Assembly (NCBI GenBank): GCA_047974625.1
Contig: JBKECK010000019.1
Location: 1-64,000, forward strand
Direction of reading: 5' to 3'
Origin: CADEDH01 sp047974625
Lineage (GTDB): Bacteria; Actinomycetota; Acidimicrobiia; Acidimicrobiales; SZUA-35
DNA length: 64,000 bases
Part shown: in pieces, positions 51,353-60,331 of the stretch
Position numbering within the stretch: the first letter of the stretch is position 1
Layout: every line of letters begins with the position of its first letter
The notes under the pieces: generated by a model
Seen by the model: only the letters and a program-made list of their open reading frames with translations
Database searches by the model: none
Told to the model about the DNA's origin: nothing
Made by a program: the position numbers and the translations under genes

Positions 51353-52396
51353 ATGATCCGCTACGAGTCTCTGTTCACCATGACCGAGCGGCTCACCACG
51401 GCCGACTCGGTGGCGGCGTGCGCCACCGCCGCCGCCGACCACCTGAAACACGTGGCCAACGTGACCGCCTGGCGGGTCCTCATCCAGCGGGACCCCGGCT
51501 TCCTGGCCGTAGAGGCGTCCCGGAGCGGGACGGAGACCACGGAGCTCGTCGAGCTCGAGGCGTGGGACGCGGCCCGTTGGAGTACCACCCGGCCGACCCA
51601 GCTCGACGCCACCGAACTGCGTCACCCCACCGCCGGGGCCCCGGAACGGATCACGAATCCGGCCATCAATTCCCTGGTCGTCTACCCGTTCCAGCGCCAG
51701 GGCCAGCCCCGGTGCGTCTTGGTGGCCGCCAGCCGGGCCGAGAAATGGGCGGCGATCGACCTGAAGTTCCTGAACATGGCCGGGGCCCTGCTATGCGACC
51801 AGCTCAGCACCGTGGTCCTCCGCCTCCAGATGATCCGGACGCTCGAGGAGCACGCCTGGCGGGACGGGCTCACCGACATCGCCAACCGACGGGCAGTGAT
51901 GGAGATCCTGACCATGGAGATGTCGACGGGGCGCCGCCACCGGCACCCGCTGGGGGTCCTGTTGGCCGATGTGGACCACTTCAAGAGCGTGAACGACACC
52001 TTCGGTCACCATGTCGGCGACATCGTGCTCAAGGAGACGGCCCGGCGCCTCACCGCCCTCGCCCGCGAAGGTGATTCGGTGGGTCGCTACGGGGGCGAGG
52101 AATTCCTGTTCGTGCTCCACCATTGCTCGTCGGACGGGCTCCGCGCCGCTGGCGACCGGATCCGGACCCGGTTCAGCGATTTCCCCTTCACCGTGGAGTA
52201 CGACCACCACCCGTTCGGCCTGCCGATCACCCTCAGCCTCGGTGGGGCCAGCACCGACGTCCACCCCGACGTCGACGCCGAGGGCCTCATCCGGCTGGCC
52301 GATGAGGCCCTCTACGAGGCCAAGAACGCCGGCCGCAACCGGGTTGAGATCCGACGGGCGGAAGGGCTCACCGTTTCCGCCGAATCGCCGACCTGA
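51353..52396 (+). CDS. GGDEF diguanylate cyclase with N-terminal GAF-like domain
   Basis: 347 residues from ATG 51353, with GAGG upstream; GTG 51335 is possible. Residues ~10-165 look like a GAF-type sensor (NSLVVYPFQRQGQPRCVLVAASRAEKWAAIDLKFLNMAGALLCDQL). The GGDEF domain follows: DGLTDIANRRAVMEIL, DVDHFKSVNDTFGHHVGDIVLK, and the active-site motif YGGEEF. An intact allosteric RxxD I-site (REGD) stands just before it, spaced as in PleD. It should make cyclic di-GMP from GTP with product inhibition. No transmembrane segment is present, so it is cytoplasmic. Confidence 0.93.
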   Translation: MIRYESLFTMTERLTTADSVAACATAAADHLKHVANVTAWRVLIQRDPGFLAVEASRSGTETTELVELEAWDAARWSTTRPTQLDATELRHPTAGAPERITNPAINSLVVYPFQRQGQPRCVLVAASRAEKWAAIDLKFLNMAGALLCDQLSTVVLRLQMIRTLEEHAWRDGLTDIANRRAVMEILTMEMSTGRRHRHPLGVLLADVDHFKSVNDTFGHHVGDIVLKETARRLTALAREGDSVGRYGGEEFLFVLHHCSSDGLRAAGDRIRTRFSDFPFTVEYDHHPFGLPITLSLGGASTDVHPDVDAEGLIRLADEALYEAKNAGRNRVEIRRAEGLTVSAESPT

Positions 52397-52473
52397 TACC
52401 GGTGGACCACCAACCCGGCGCGGACCCGTCCACCCGGCCCTGCCCTGTCCCCCAGGATCCCACGGAGAATCCC

Positions 52474-53052
52474 ATGTCCCGATACCACCTCGTGTCATAC
52501 GACGCCGCTGACAAGGCCACCCGCGACATCTATGACGACTATCTTCGCACCACCGGCGCCATCACGGTGCCCATCTGGCTCCAGAGCCTCGGCGCCGACA
52601 CGAACCTCCTCGAGGCCTACTGGACCCGGACCAAGGGGTCGTTGCAGCGGGGCCGCCTCCCCCTCCTGCTCAAGGAGATGGTGATCTTCGTCGTCTCGGT
52701 CCACAACGGCGCCCGCTACTGCAGTGCCGCCCACGCCCACGCCGTGCTCAACCTGGACAAGACCCTCACCTACGAGGCCCTGAGCAGTCTCACCGAACCG
52801 GCCAGCCAGACCGCGAGCCTTCCGCCCAGCCACCGGGCGGCCCTCGACTACGCCATCGCCGTGGCCCAGAACGCCAACGAGGTCCCCGACGAGTTGTTCG
52901 ACCGCCTCGTCGAGGCCGACTTCACCGACGCCGAGATCCACGAGCTCCAGTCGGTGATCGACCTGTCGATGATGTTCAACGCCTACACCAGCGCCTTCCA
53001 ACTCCCCCTGGACCCCGAGTACCGTCCCGTTCTCGAGCCCGTCGCGGCCTGA
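52474..53052 (+). CDS. Carboxymuconolactone decarboxylase-family / AhpD-like protein
   Basis: 192 residues from ATG 52474 with an ACGGAG site. It has the AhpD/CMD fold pattern (LLKEMVIFVVSVHNGARYCSAAHAHAVL...EALSSL), but the redox CxxC of AhpD-like enzymes is broken: the first Cys is Ala (ARYC) while the second Cys and the His remain. Thiol-peroxidase activity is therefore doubtful. A later block (ALDYAIAVAQNANEVPDELFDRLVEADFTDAEIHEL) is also typical. It lies 77 bases after the diguanylate cyclase on the same strand. Confidence 0.85.
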   Translation: MSRYHLVSYDAADKATRDIYDDYLRTTGAITVPIWLQSLGADTNLLEAYWTRTKGSLQRGRLPLLLKEMVIFVVSVHNGARYCSAAHAHAVLNLDKTLTYEALSSLTEPASQTASLPPSHRAALDYAIAVAQNANEVPDELFDRLVEADFTDAEIHELQSVIDLSMMFNAYTSAFQLPLDPEYRPVLEPVAA

Positions 53053-53073
53053 ACGAAAGGCGAGGGGAGCACG

Positions 53074-53142
53074 ATGAGGCCTCGGCCGAAGAGCCAGACA
53101 GTGACGATGAGGCCTCGGCCCGATAACTCGGTCGAGCCCTAG
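53074..53142 (+). CDS. Possible 22-residue peptide with internal repeat
   Basis: ATG 53074 follows GAGGGGAGC by 3 bases and reads a 22-residue peptide, MRPRPKSQTVT then MRPRPDNSVEP. The MRPRP halves come from a 17-bp direct repeat, acgatgaggcctcggcc (53071-53087, 53104-53120). It may be chance or a leader peptide; there is no family. Confidence 0.2.
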   Translation: MRPRPKSQTVTMRPRPDNSVEP

Positions 53143-53186
53143 CCAGATGGGCGGGAACCTCGGGGGCCAGGAGATCAGAGAACAAG

Positions 53187-53423
53187 ATGATCGATTTGGA
53201 CGGTGAACTGGATCTGTGGTTCAGCGGTCTAGGCAAGGTGCGATTTGAGTTCACCAATACGGCTGACATCATGGGTATCTGCCGAACCATCGGCGAGTAC
53301 GTCCTCGACGGCCAGTCATCGTTGCCGGGTCCCCAGAGCCCGACCCAAACCCTGACGCCATTGCCTCCCCCGGCCCCGCTGCAGCCCCAGGCCGCTCCTC
53401 AACCACCGCCGCCACCGCGGTAA
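53187..53423 (+). CDS. Small hypothetical protein with Pro-rich tail
   Basis: 78 residues from ATG 53187; AGGAG lies 15 bases upstream, too far to be decisive. The first 45 residues (MIDLDGELDLWFSGLGKVRFEFTNTADIMGICRTIGEYV) could form a small domain, and the rest is Pro/Gln-rich. I do not recognise it. Codon use of the first half is not strongly GC-biased, so coding is uncertain. Confidence 0.4.
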   Translation: MIDLDGELDLWFSGLGKVRFEFTNTADIMGICRTIGEYVLDGQSSLPGPQSPTQTLTPLPPPAPLQPQAAPQPPPPPR

Positions 53424-53706
53424 CCGGGTGGCCACCAGGATCGCTCAGGCTCACGCCCGTGGGCGGGGCCGGTGATACTGGCAGTGGGATCTCTCCCTGG
53501 TTCCCGAACACGCCGGTGACGTCGGCTGGTGCGTGACGGCGGACGACGACGTGATCAGCCCCCTGAGGGGCTCTCGCTGACCACTCGCGTGGTGGCTCGG
53601 CCGGGGTGTGGATAGGAACGGTGGGTCGGTGTCGGATGACCTCCAGATCGTTTGTGGGCCACCATGGAACCCACGATCGAACCCGACCCGACCCGAAGAG
53701 CCGCTC

Positions 53707-54465
53707 GTGATCGCACTCATCTCCTTCCTGGCCCTAGTGGCCATCTTCCTCACCGCCGCCCGCGTCGCCTCGGTGGCCCTCGAAGCCACCGGGATGGCCC
53801 GGGACTCGGCCGAGTTCCAGGCCCGATCCGCCCTGCTCGGCGTTGGTTTCACCACTTCTGAGGCCGAGGACATCACCCGGCACCCGACCCGGCGCCGGAT
53901 CGTCCTGTGGCTCATGACGTTCGGCAACGCCGGCATCATCACCGGCATCGGATCGTTCATCCTCACCTTCGGCGGCTCCGGCACCACCCGACAGACGGTG
54001 GAGCGCTCCGGGGTGCTGGTGGTGGGCCTGGTGCTGATGCTGCTGTCGGTGCACACTCGAACGGCCAACGTCGTGATCGACTCGGCCACCCGTTACATCT
54101 TGTCCCGCTTCACCGCGCTCGACACGAGGGACTTCGCCGCCCTGCTCCGCTTCGAGGCCGACTACACCGTGTCGGAGTTCCACGCCCACGCCGACGAGTG
54201 GATGGTCGATCACCGCCTCGCCGATCTCCAGCTCACCCAGGAGGGGGTGCTCGTGCTCGGCATCCACCGGGCCAGCGGGCTGTTCATCGGCGCCCCGACG
54301 GGCGACACCACGATCCACGTGGGCGACCTGATCCTGGCCTACGGACGGACCGCGGTGCTGCGTGAACTGGCCGGCCGCACCGTCGACGAGGGCGACAAGG
54401 CCCACGCCGACGCCGTTCACCAGCACCGGCGCCTGTTGCGCCGCCAGGCCGACGACACCGACTGA
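53707..54465 (+). CDS. Membrane protein with TrkA-C (RCK_C) domain
   Basis: 252 residues from GTG 53707, with GAAGAG upstream; a longer reading from ATG 53608 would precede the first membrane helix with 33 unlikely residues. Three hydrophobic segments (IALISFLALVAIFLTAARVASVALEATG, IVLWLMTFGNAGIITGIGSFILTFGG, VLVVGLVLMLLSV) are followed by a cytoplasmic region and a TrkA-C domain (MVDHRLADLQLTQEGVLVLGIHRASGLFIGAPTGDTTIHVGDLILAYGRTAVLREL). RCK_C domains bind ligands such as c-di-AMP or metals and gate ion transport. The membrane part is too short for a K+ channel by itself; a regulatory partner role is inferred. Confidence 0.85.
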   Translation: MIALISFLALVAIFLTAARVASVALEATGMARDSAEFQARSALLGVGFTTSEAEDITRHPTRRRIVLWLMTFGNAGIITGIGSFILTFGGSGTTRQTVERSGVLVVGLVLMLLSVHTRTANVVIDSATRYILSRFTALDTRDFAALLRFEADYTVSEFHAHADEWMVDHRLADLQLTQEGVLVLGIHRASGLFIGAPTGDTTIHVGDLILAYGRTAVLRELAGRTVDEGDKAHADAVHQHRRLLRRQADDTD

Positions 54466-55054
54466 CCCCTGGGCTATCTCACCCGGCCTCCACAGCCCCG
54501 GCCCGTCCGTCCCCAGCCCCGCCGGGGACGGGACCGGACCCCGGATCGGTGGACAACCGGTGGACGGCGCGGTGGATGACCGGCCGTCCCCTCTGGACAA
54601 CGCCGGAAACCCGGGGGACAAGCCTGTGTCTATCGGGAAACCCCTTGACCCCCGGGTCCCCGGCGAGCAGGATCGGTGCCATCCCGAGCGGGTCGAACCG
54701 TACGGGATCGCAACGGGATCATCGGGGAAGCAGTCTCGCTCGGGTGGACCTGCTGGCTTCGGCCGCAGCGGCCACCGCTGACCGGCAACGAGCGCGCCCG
54801 TGCTCCCCCACCCGGGCCCACCGGACGGGGGCACGTTGCTCAGGCGTGCATCCTGACCCAGGCCCGGCGTCCTCAATCGTGTGGTGTCCCCGTTGTGCGA
54901 GACGTTCCCCGGCCCGGCCGGTCCGACCTGGTGACCGGTCGAGCGGGGAACGTCTCTCCCCTCTCCTCTCTTCTTCGGCCGCACCGGTCCGGGCCGGTGG
55001 ATTCACCGTCCCCCGGTCCGTGGGACGTCCCGACCGACCGGTAGGGTCGCGAGC
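54466..55054. other. 589-base gap; 13-bp inverted repeat
   Basis: No protein gene is supported in this stretch. The main structure is a 13-bp perfect inverted repeat, gagacgttccccg (54899-54911) and its complement (54944-54956), followed by a pyrimidine-rich run tcccctctcctctcttctt. It could end a small RNA or the TrkA-C transcript on the + strand. The text from 54530 to 54890 contains gtggac repeats but no RNA family I recognise. Confidence 0.5.
54899..54956 (+). terminator. Large stem-loop with pyrimidine-rich trail, possible terminator
   Basis: The 13-bp arms enclose 32 bases that themselves contain ccggtc elements. The trail after the stem is T/C-rich rather than a clean T-run, so a terminator is plausible but not certain. 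It is 434 bases beyond the TrkA-C stop, so if it terminates anything it may be an unseen small RNA. Confidence 0.4.
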
Positions 55055-56269
55055 ATGGACCGCTACGACCTAGCCGTCATCGGTGCCGGGCCGGCCGGAG
55101 CGGCGGCCGCCATCGGGGCCGCCCGGGGTGGGGCGTCGGTGATCGTCATCGACAAGGCCCCCTCCGGGCGGGACAAGGTGTGCGGTGACGGCCTGACCCC
55201 ACGCGCCGTCGGCGCCCTCAACGAGCTCGGGATCCGGCTGGACGGGGCCCACCGGATCAAGGGTCTGCGGATGATCGCCGGCCGTACCGTGCGGGAGCTG
55301 GACTGGCCGAGCGGCACCCGCTTCCCGAACCACGGGGCCGTGTGGCCACGTCGCCGGCTCGACGCCGCCCTGATCGACGTGGCCGCCAAGGCCGGCGCCG
55401 ACCTCGTCTGGGAGACCGAGGCCACCCCCACCCTCGACGGTGACCGGGTCACCGGGGTGGTAGCCGGTGACCGGCGGATCGCCGCCGACCTCGTGGTACT
55501 GGCCGCCGGGGCCCCGGGAGCGGCCGCCCGCCTGCTCGGCGCCGACCGGGACCCGGACGAGCCGTTCGGCCTGGCCATCAGGACCTACGCCGAGTCGCCC
55601 CGCCACGACGAACGCCTACTCGAGGCCTGCCTCACCCTGACCGATCCCGACGGGACGGCGGTACCCGGCTACGGATGGATCTTTCCCTGCGGCGACGGCA
55701 CCGTCAACATCGGGGTGGGCGCCCTGTCCACCATGCGGAACTTCAAGCAGCTTAACCTGAACCATCTGCAGGACTCCTACCGGCGCCTGGTCGGTGAGCG
55801 CTGGTCCCTCGGCCCCGACCTCGAACGGCCCCGGGCCTGGCGCCTGCCGATGCGGACGGTCCGTCGCTACGGGCCCGGCTGGGTGGCCGTGGGCGACGCC
55901 GCCGGCCTGATCAACCCGATGAACGGGGAGGGGATCGACTACGCCCTCGAATCCGGCCTCCTCGCGGCCCGGCTCCACCTCGAGGACCCAGCCCGGGCCC
56001 CCCGCCGGTACGACGCCGAGATCGGTCAGCGGTTCGACCGGTTCCTGCGGACCGGTCGACGCTTCTCGTTCCTCATCGGCCAACCCCAGATCCTGCGCAC
56101 CGGGCTGCGGGTCGCCGTCGGCACCCAGACCGCCGCCAACCTCACCCTCCAGGTCATGGGGAACCTGATCGACGCCGAAACCCCCGGAGCCCCTGGCAGG
56201 TTGCTCCGGGTAGCTGATACATGTTTAGCTGCCGCTGAGCCGGTCCTTCGCCGAGGCAGCGACTCGTGA
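55055..56269 (+). CDS. Geranylgeranyl reductase-family flavoprotein
   Basis: 404 residues. The FAD dinucleotide motif VIGAGPAGAAAAIGAARGG is followed by KVCGDGLTPRAV, the GGR-family CGDG motif, and WVAVGDAAGLINPMNGEGIDYALESGLLAA, the second FAD block. Actinobacterial members include MenJ, which reduces a double bond in the menaquinone side chain, and archaeal lipid reductases. MenJ activity is the best guess because this organism should use menaquinone, but specificity is not readable. It precedes the malonyl-CoA-synthetase-like gene by 45 bases on the same strand. Confidence 0.9.
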   Translation: MDRYDLAVIGAGPAGAAAAIGAARGGASVIVIDKAPSGRDKVCGDGLTPRAVGALNELGIRLDGAHRIKGLRMIAGRTVRELDWPSGTRFPNHGAVWPRRRLDAALIDVAAKAGADLVWETEATPTLDGDRVTGVVAGDRRIAADLVVLAAGAPGAAARLLGADRDPDEPFGLAIRTYAESPRHDERLLEACLTLTDPDGTAVPGYGWIFPCGDGTVNIGVGALSTMRNFKQLNLNHLQDSYRRLVGERWSLGPDLERPRAWRLPMRTVRRYGPGWVAVGDAAGLINPMNGEGIDYALESGLLAARLHLEDPARAPRRYDAEIGQRFDRFLRTGRRFSFLIGQPQILRTGLRVAVGTQTAANLTLQVMGNLIDAETPGAPGRLLRVADTCLAAAEPVLRRGSDS

Positions 56270-56314
56270 CCCGCGCCCGACCCCCTGTACCCCGGTGACC
56301 ACCACCTCCCGCCC

Positions 56315-57847
56315 ATGCCTGTGAGCCACAATCTTTTCGAGCTGTTCGCCAACCGTTTCGCCGACACCTACTACGAGCCGTTCCTGACCATCCCGTTCGG
56401 CCCGTCGATGAGTTACGCCGACGTAGACCGGCGGAGCGCCGCCATCGCCGCCGTGCTGGTCGAGGGGGGCGCGGTGGCCGGCGACCGCGTCGTCGCCCAG
56501 GTGGAGAAGTCGACCGACGCCGTCGCCCTCTACTGGGCCTGTCTCCGCACCGGCCTGGTGTACGTACCGCTCAACACGGCCTACACCGCCGAGGAGGTGG
56601 GCTACTTCCTGGGCGACGCCGAGCCGGCCGCCTTCGTGTTCACCCCGGAACGCACCGAGAGCCTGGTGGCGGTGGGTGACATCGTCGGGGTGCCGAGCAT
56701 GTACACCCTCGGGGTCTACGGCGAGGGTTCCCTGGCCGAGCTGGCCGACGAGACGGCTGGGCTCAAGATGGTCGTGCCCCGCCAAGCCGACGACCTGGCC
56801 TGCATCCTCTACACCTCGGGCACCACCGGCCGGTCCAAGGGGGCGATGCTCACCCACGCCAACCTGGCCAGCAACGGCATCGCCCTCCACCGCATCTGGC
56901 GGTTCTCCGAGGGTGACGTGCTCCTGCACTGCCTCCCGATCTTCCACGTACACGGGCTGTTCGTGGCCCTGCACTGCGCCATCCTGAACGGCTCCGAGGT
57001 CCGCTTCCTGCCCCGCTTCGACGCCAAGACGGTCATCGACGAGCTGCCGGGCTCCACCGTGATGATGGGGGTGCCCACCCAGTACGGACGCCTGTTGGCC
57101 GAGCCGGGATTCACCTCGGAGGTCACCGCCGGTGTGCGCCTCTTCACCTGCGGGTCGGCCCCCCTGACCCAGCCCATGTTCCAGGACTTCGAGCGCCGCA
57201 CCGGCCACACCATCTGCGAACGGTACGGCATGACCGAGTGCGGCATCATCACCTCCAACGCCCTGGAGGGGCCCCGTTCGGCCGGAACCGTCGGCTACCC
57301 ACTCCCCAAGGTCGAGGTACGGATCGTGGACGACACCGGTACCCCGGTGGACGACGGTGAGGTCGGCGTGCTCGAGACGCGCGGCCCGAACGTCTTCGCC
57401 GGCTACTGGCGAAGCCCGGCCAAGACCGAGGAGGTCATGACCCCCGACGGCTACTTCCACACCGGCGACATCGCCACCATGGGAGCCGACGGCCGTGTCA
57501 CCCTCATCGGCCGGGTCTCCGACATGGTCATCACCGGTGGGTTGAACGTGTACCCGAAGGAGGTCGAGGTCCTGATCGACGACGTCGACGGGGTCGCCGA
57601 GTGCGCCGTGGTGGGCCTACCCCATCCCGACCTCGGTGAGGGGGTAACGGCGTTCGTCGTCGTCGACCCCGACTCGGGGGTCGACGAGGAGTTCGTCCGG
57701 GAGGCCATCCGTACGGACATCGCCAACTTCAAGCAGCCGAAGCTGTACTTCTTCGTGGACGAATTGCCCCGCAACGCCATGGGCAAGGTGCAGAAGTCCG
57801 TGCTGCGCAACGAGCACAGCGGAGCGTTCGAGCTCCACGACCTGTAG
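56315..57847 (+). CDS. matB: MatB-like malonyl-CoA synthetase (AMP-forming)
   Basis: 510 residues of the ANL superfamily. The P-loop reads LYTSGTTGRSKGAMLTH, and LPIFHVHGLFVALHCAIL is close to the sequence typical of MatB enzymes. The adenine site is YGMTEC, and the C-terminal part holds GYFHTGDIATMGADGRVTLIGRVSDMVITGGLNVYPKEVE and the catalytic Lys in RNAMGKVQKSVL. MatB makes malonyl-CoA from malonate, ATP and CoA; a related dicarboxylate or acyl substrate cannot be excluded. No malonate transporter or decarboxylase is adjacent. Confidence 0.82.
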   Translation: MPVSHNLFELFANRFADTYYEPFLTIPFGPSMSYADVDRRSAAIAAVLVEGGAVAGDRVVAQVEKSTDAVALYWACLRTGLVYVPLNTAYTAEEVGYFLGDAEPAAFVFTPERTESLVAVGDIVGVPSMYTLGVYGEGSLAELADETAGLKMVVPRQADDLACILYTSGTTGRSKGAMLTHANLASNGIALHRIWRFSEGDVLLHCLPIFHVHGLFVALHCAILNGSEVRFLPRFDAKTVIDELPGSTVMMGVPTQYGRLLAEPGFTSEVTAGVRLFTCGSAPLTQPMFQDFERRTGHTICERYGMTECGIITSNALEGPRSAGTVGYPLPKVEVRIVDDTGTPVDDGEVGVLETRGPNVFAGYWRSPAKTEEVMTPDGYFHTGDIATMGADGRVTLIGRVSDMVITGGLNVYPKEVEVLIDDVDGVAECAVVGLPHPDLGEGVTAFVVVDPDSGVDEEFVREAIRTDIANFKQPKLYFFVDELPRNAMGKVQKSVLRNEHSGAFELHDL

Positions 57848-57873
57848 GGCCGGGCGGGATCCGCCCAGGCGGG

Positions 57874-58389
57874 TCAGGCCGGCGGCGGCCGGAAGAACAC
57901 GGCCAACTGCAGGGCACCGGTTACTACCCCGAGCACCACGGCGATGGCCAAACCGGTGAACCCGTTGAGGGCGTCGGCCAGACCGAAGGCGGCGTCGAGC
58001 GACCACTCGCCCGGCCCGAGACCGGCGATGGCGGCGGCCACGACGGCGACGACCGCGTTGTACTCCCACCCGTCCTTGACGATGGCGAACCCGTTGCGGC
58101 GGTGCACCGCCCAGGCGGCCACCACCATGATCCCGATCATGCCGGCGGCGGCGAACGGGGTCAGCAGGCCGACGGCGAGCCCGACCCCGGTCAGGATCTC
58201 CACGCTCCAGGCGACGTTGGCGTGCAGGGTGCCGGGACGCATCCCGATCGACTCGAACCAACCGGCAGTGCCGGCGATGCCGCCCCCGCTGAACCGCTTG
58301 GCCCAGCCGTGGTAGGCGAAGGTGAGGCCGATGAACACGCGGAACGCCAGCATCACGACGTCGAACTCGGTGGCGGTCAGATCATTCAC
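57874..58389 (-). CDS. DoxX-family membrane protein
   Basis: 171 residues with four membrane segments. The DoxX core is seen in FRVFIGLTFAYHGWAKRF (the family's conserved RxxxGxxFxxHGxxK), GWFESIGMRPGTLHANVAWSVEILTGVGLAVGLLTP, and IGIMVVAAWAVHRRNGF. Members sit in redox contexts (thiosulfate oxidation, mycothiol-linked oxidative stress) but most have no defined role. The C-terminal segment ends with a short Pro tail. It converges on the MatB-like gene. ATG 58389 is the only good start. Confidence 0.88.
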   Translation of the reverse strand: MNDLTATEFDVVMLAFRVFIGLTFAYHGWAKRFSGGGIAGTAGWFESIGMRPGTLHANVAWSVEILTGVGLAVGLLTPFAAAGMIGIMVVAAWAVHRRNGFAIVKDGWEYNAVVAVVAAAIAGLGPGEWSLDAAFGLADALNGFTGLAIAVVLGVVTGALQLAVFFRPPPA

Positions 58390-58516
58390 GGATGGTCCCT
58401 CACAGGTTGCGGTCTCCGTCGGCTATCAACGTGCGGATGATCCGACCCGCTCAAAGCTACCGAACCGGGCTCCGGTGTGTCCGCCCGGCGTCTGGGTGGG
58501 CCTACCACCGACCGGA

Positions 58517-60331
58517 TCAACCCCCGGAGGCGGTCACGACGGTGAACTGGATCCTCCGGTTGGCGGCCCGGCCCTCCTCGGTGGCGTTGTCGCCCACCGG
58601 ATCGGCGGCGCCGGCCCCCCGGCCGGTGATGCGGTCCTGCCCCAGGCCGAGCTCCACCAGTCTGGCCACCACCCCGTCGGCCCGCTCCTGGGTCCGGGCC
58701 GTCTGCTGGGCCTCGTCGCCGGTGTTGTCGGTGTAGCCGACCACCTCGACGGTGTCACCGGGTACCTGGTTGAGAAGCCCGGCGATCTGGGTGAGCACGG
58801 GGTCGCTCTCGGGGGCCAGCTCGGCGGTGTCGCCGACGAAGGTGATGGGGGTGGCCTGGACGAGCCCGTTGATCTGGGTCTGGATCTCGGCAGTGCGCTG
58901 GGCGTCCCCGGCGATCACCAGCCCGCTGGTGTCGATCCGGATCTCCGGGATCTGCTCCAACAGCCGGGTGCTGAAGGTCCCGATCCGCTGGTCGGAGCCG
59001 TCCATACTCCCGGTGGCCCGCACCACCCCACCAGCGAGGGTGGTGTTGCCCACGGTAAGGGCCGAGGCGTCGACGTTGCCGACCCCCCAGGCCTCCTCGG
59101 CCGCGGTGGTGATGGCGGCGACCACCCCGTCGTCGGGGACGGCACCGGTGAGGCTGACCCGGTCGCCCTGGAGGGCCATGCCCACATCGATCGGCGGGCG
59201 GGACGCGTCCACGAAGCTGACGTCGAAGCCGCGGTCGTCCAGGCCGATCTCCTCGATCAGCCGGTCGTGGAGGGTGGCCGCCCGTTCGTCGGCCTGGTTG
59301 GCCGACCCGACGAAGCGGATGGTGCCACCGTCGAAGGACGAGTCGGCCTCGAGGTCGAGCTCGTCGATGACGTTCTGGTCACCGTAGATCTTGCGGCTCA
59401 GGTCGAGGATCTGAGCCTCGGCGGCCTCGTCGGGGACCCGGCCGGTGACCACGATGACGTCGTTCTCGATCCGGACCAGGACCTGCACCGGGTGGGCGTC
59501 GGCCCCCACCGGGGAGATGATGGCCACGTCTGTGGCCCGGGGCCCGCTGCACGCCCACCCGAAACCGGATAGGCCGACGAACAGGACCACCAGGACACCC
59601 AGATAGGCCCAGGCGCTGCGCTGCTCGCTGTCGAGCTCGCCCCGGTACTGCTCGGCCAGCTTCCGCATGCGGCGGGACCGGCGCCAGGTGCGGGGGGTCC
59701 GGTCGCCGGGCTCGGGGGCCGGTTCGAGCCCCTCGAAGTCGGCGGCGAAATCGGGCTCCGACCCCAGCGGGGCGTCCCGTCCGGGCCCGGCCGGGTCGGC
59801 GGCGAGCCGACGGCCGGCGGGTTCCGGGGGTGGCACGGCCCGGCGGGGCGGGGCCGGCTCCTGACGGGCCGAGTAGCCTGCGTCGTGGGGGGGCGAATAG
59901 GCAGCGGCGCCGAAGACGTCGTCCTCCCCGGTCGAACCGTCCGACCAGCCCCCATCGGGTGAGCCCGACCATCCCTCGTCCGAGGAGGTCGACCAGCCCA
60001 GGTCGGACGAGGTGGTGCGGGGTGGCAGGTGACCGTCGTGGGCCGAACCGTCGAAGTCCGGGTCGTCGAAGCCCGGGGGGCTGAACGGTGCACCCGGGAC
60101 GTCGGCCCGCTCCGGACGGCGTTCCGCCCGCCGTTCGGCCTCCCGGTAGTGGGCCAGCAGGGCGGTGTCGTCCGAGTCGTCGAGGGCCAGGTGCTCGTCA
60201 CCCAGGGTCCGGCCGAGCTCGCCGGAGGCCAGCCCGACGGTGTCGAGGCCGCCGTCGTCGTACTCGTTGGCCTCGAACCCGTCGGGGCCACGGTCCGGCT
60301 GGGGGGAACGGTTGCGGAAGGGGAGCTTCAT
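58517..60331 (-). CDS. ArfA-like protein: BON-type repeats plus OmpA domain
   Basis: 604 residues. A long acidic, Pro/Gly-rich cytoplasmic part (1-~235) ends at a single membrane segment (WAYLGVLVVLFVGLSGFGWACSG, ~240-262). Outside follow about three BON-type repeats (VLVRIENDVIVVTGRVPDEAAEAQI; VGMALQGDRVSLTGAVPDDGVVAAI; and a third), then an OmpA/MotB domain from ~490 (ITFVGDTAELAPESDPVLTQIAG, VEVVGYTDNTGDEAQQ, NRRIQFTVV). This is the layout of mycobacterial ArfA (Rv0899), linked to ammonia release and acid tolerance. Its start overlaps the trpB2-type gene by 4 bases. Confidence 0.88.
   Translation of the reverse strand: MKLPFRNRSPQPDRGPDGFEANEYDDGGLDTVGLASGELGRTLGDEHLALDDSDDTALLAHYREAERRAERRPERADVPGAPFSPPGFDDPDFDGSAHDGHLPPRTTSSDLGWSTSSDEGWSGSPDGGWSDGSTGEDDVFGAAAYSPPHDAGYSARQEPAPPRRAVPPPEPAGRRLAADPAGPGRDAPLGSEPDFAADFEGLEPAPEPGDRTPRTWRRSRRMRKLAEQYRGELDSEQRSAWAYLGVLVVLFVGLSGFGWACSGPRATDVAIISPVGADAHPVQVLVRIENDVIVVTGRVPDEAAEAQILDLSRKIYGDQNVIDELDLEADSSFDGGTIRFVGSANQADERAATLHDRLIEEIGLDDRGFDVSFVDASRPPIDVGMALQGDRVSLTGAVPDDGVVAAITTAAEEAWGVGNVDASALTVGNTTLAGGVVRATGSMDGSDQRIGTFSTRLLEQIPEIRIDTSGLVIAGDAQRTAEIQTQINGLVQATPITFVGDTAELAPESDPVLTQIAGLLNQVPGDTVEVVGYTDNTGDEAQQTARTQERADGVVARLVELGLGQDRITGRGAGAADPVGDNATEEGRAANRRIQFTVVTASGG

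Noticed and set aside
54530..54960. Possible SRP, 6S or RNase P RNA
   Set aside because: The conserved SRP loop (GGAAGGA-GCAGCC context) and the RNase P core motifs are absent; GGGGAAGCAG alone is not enough.
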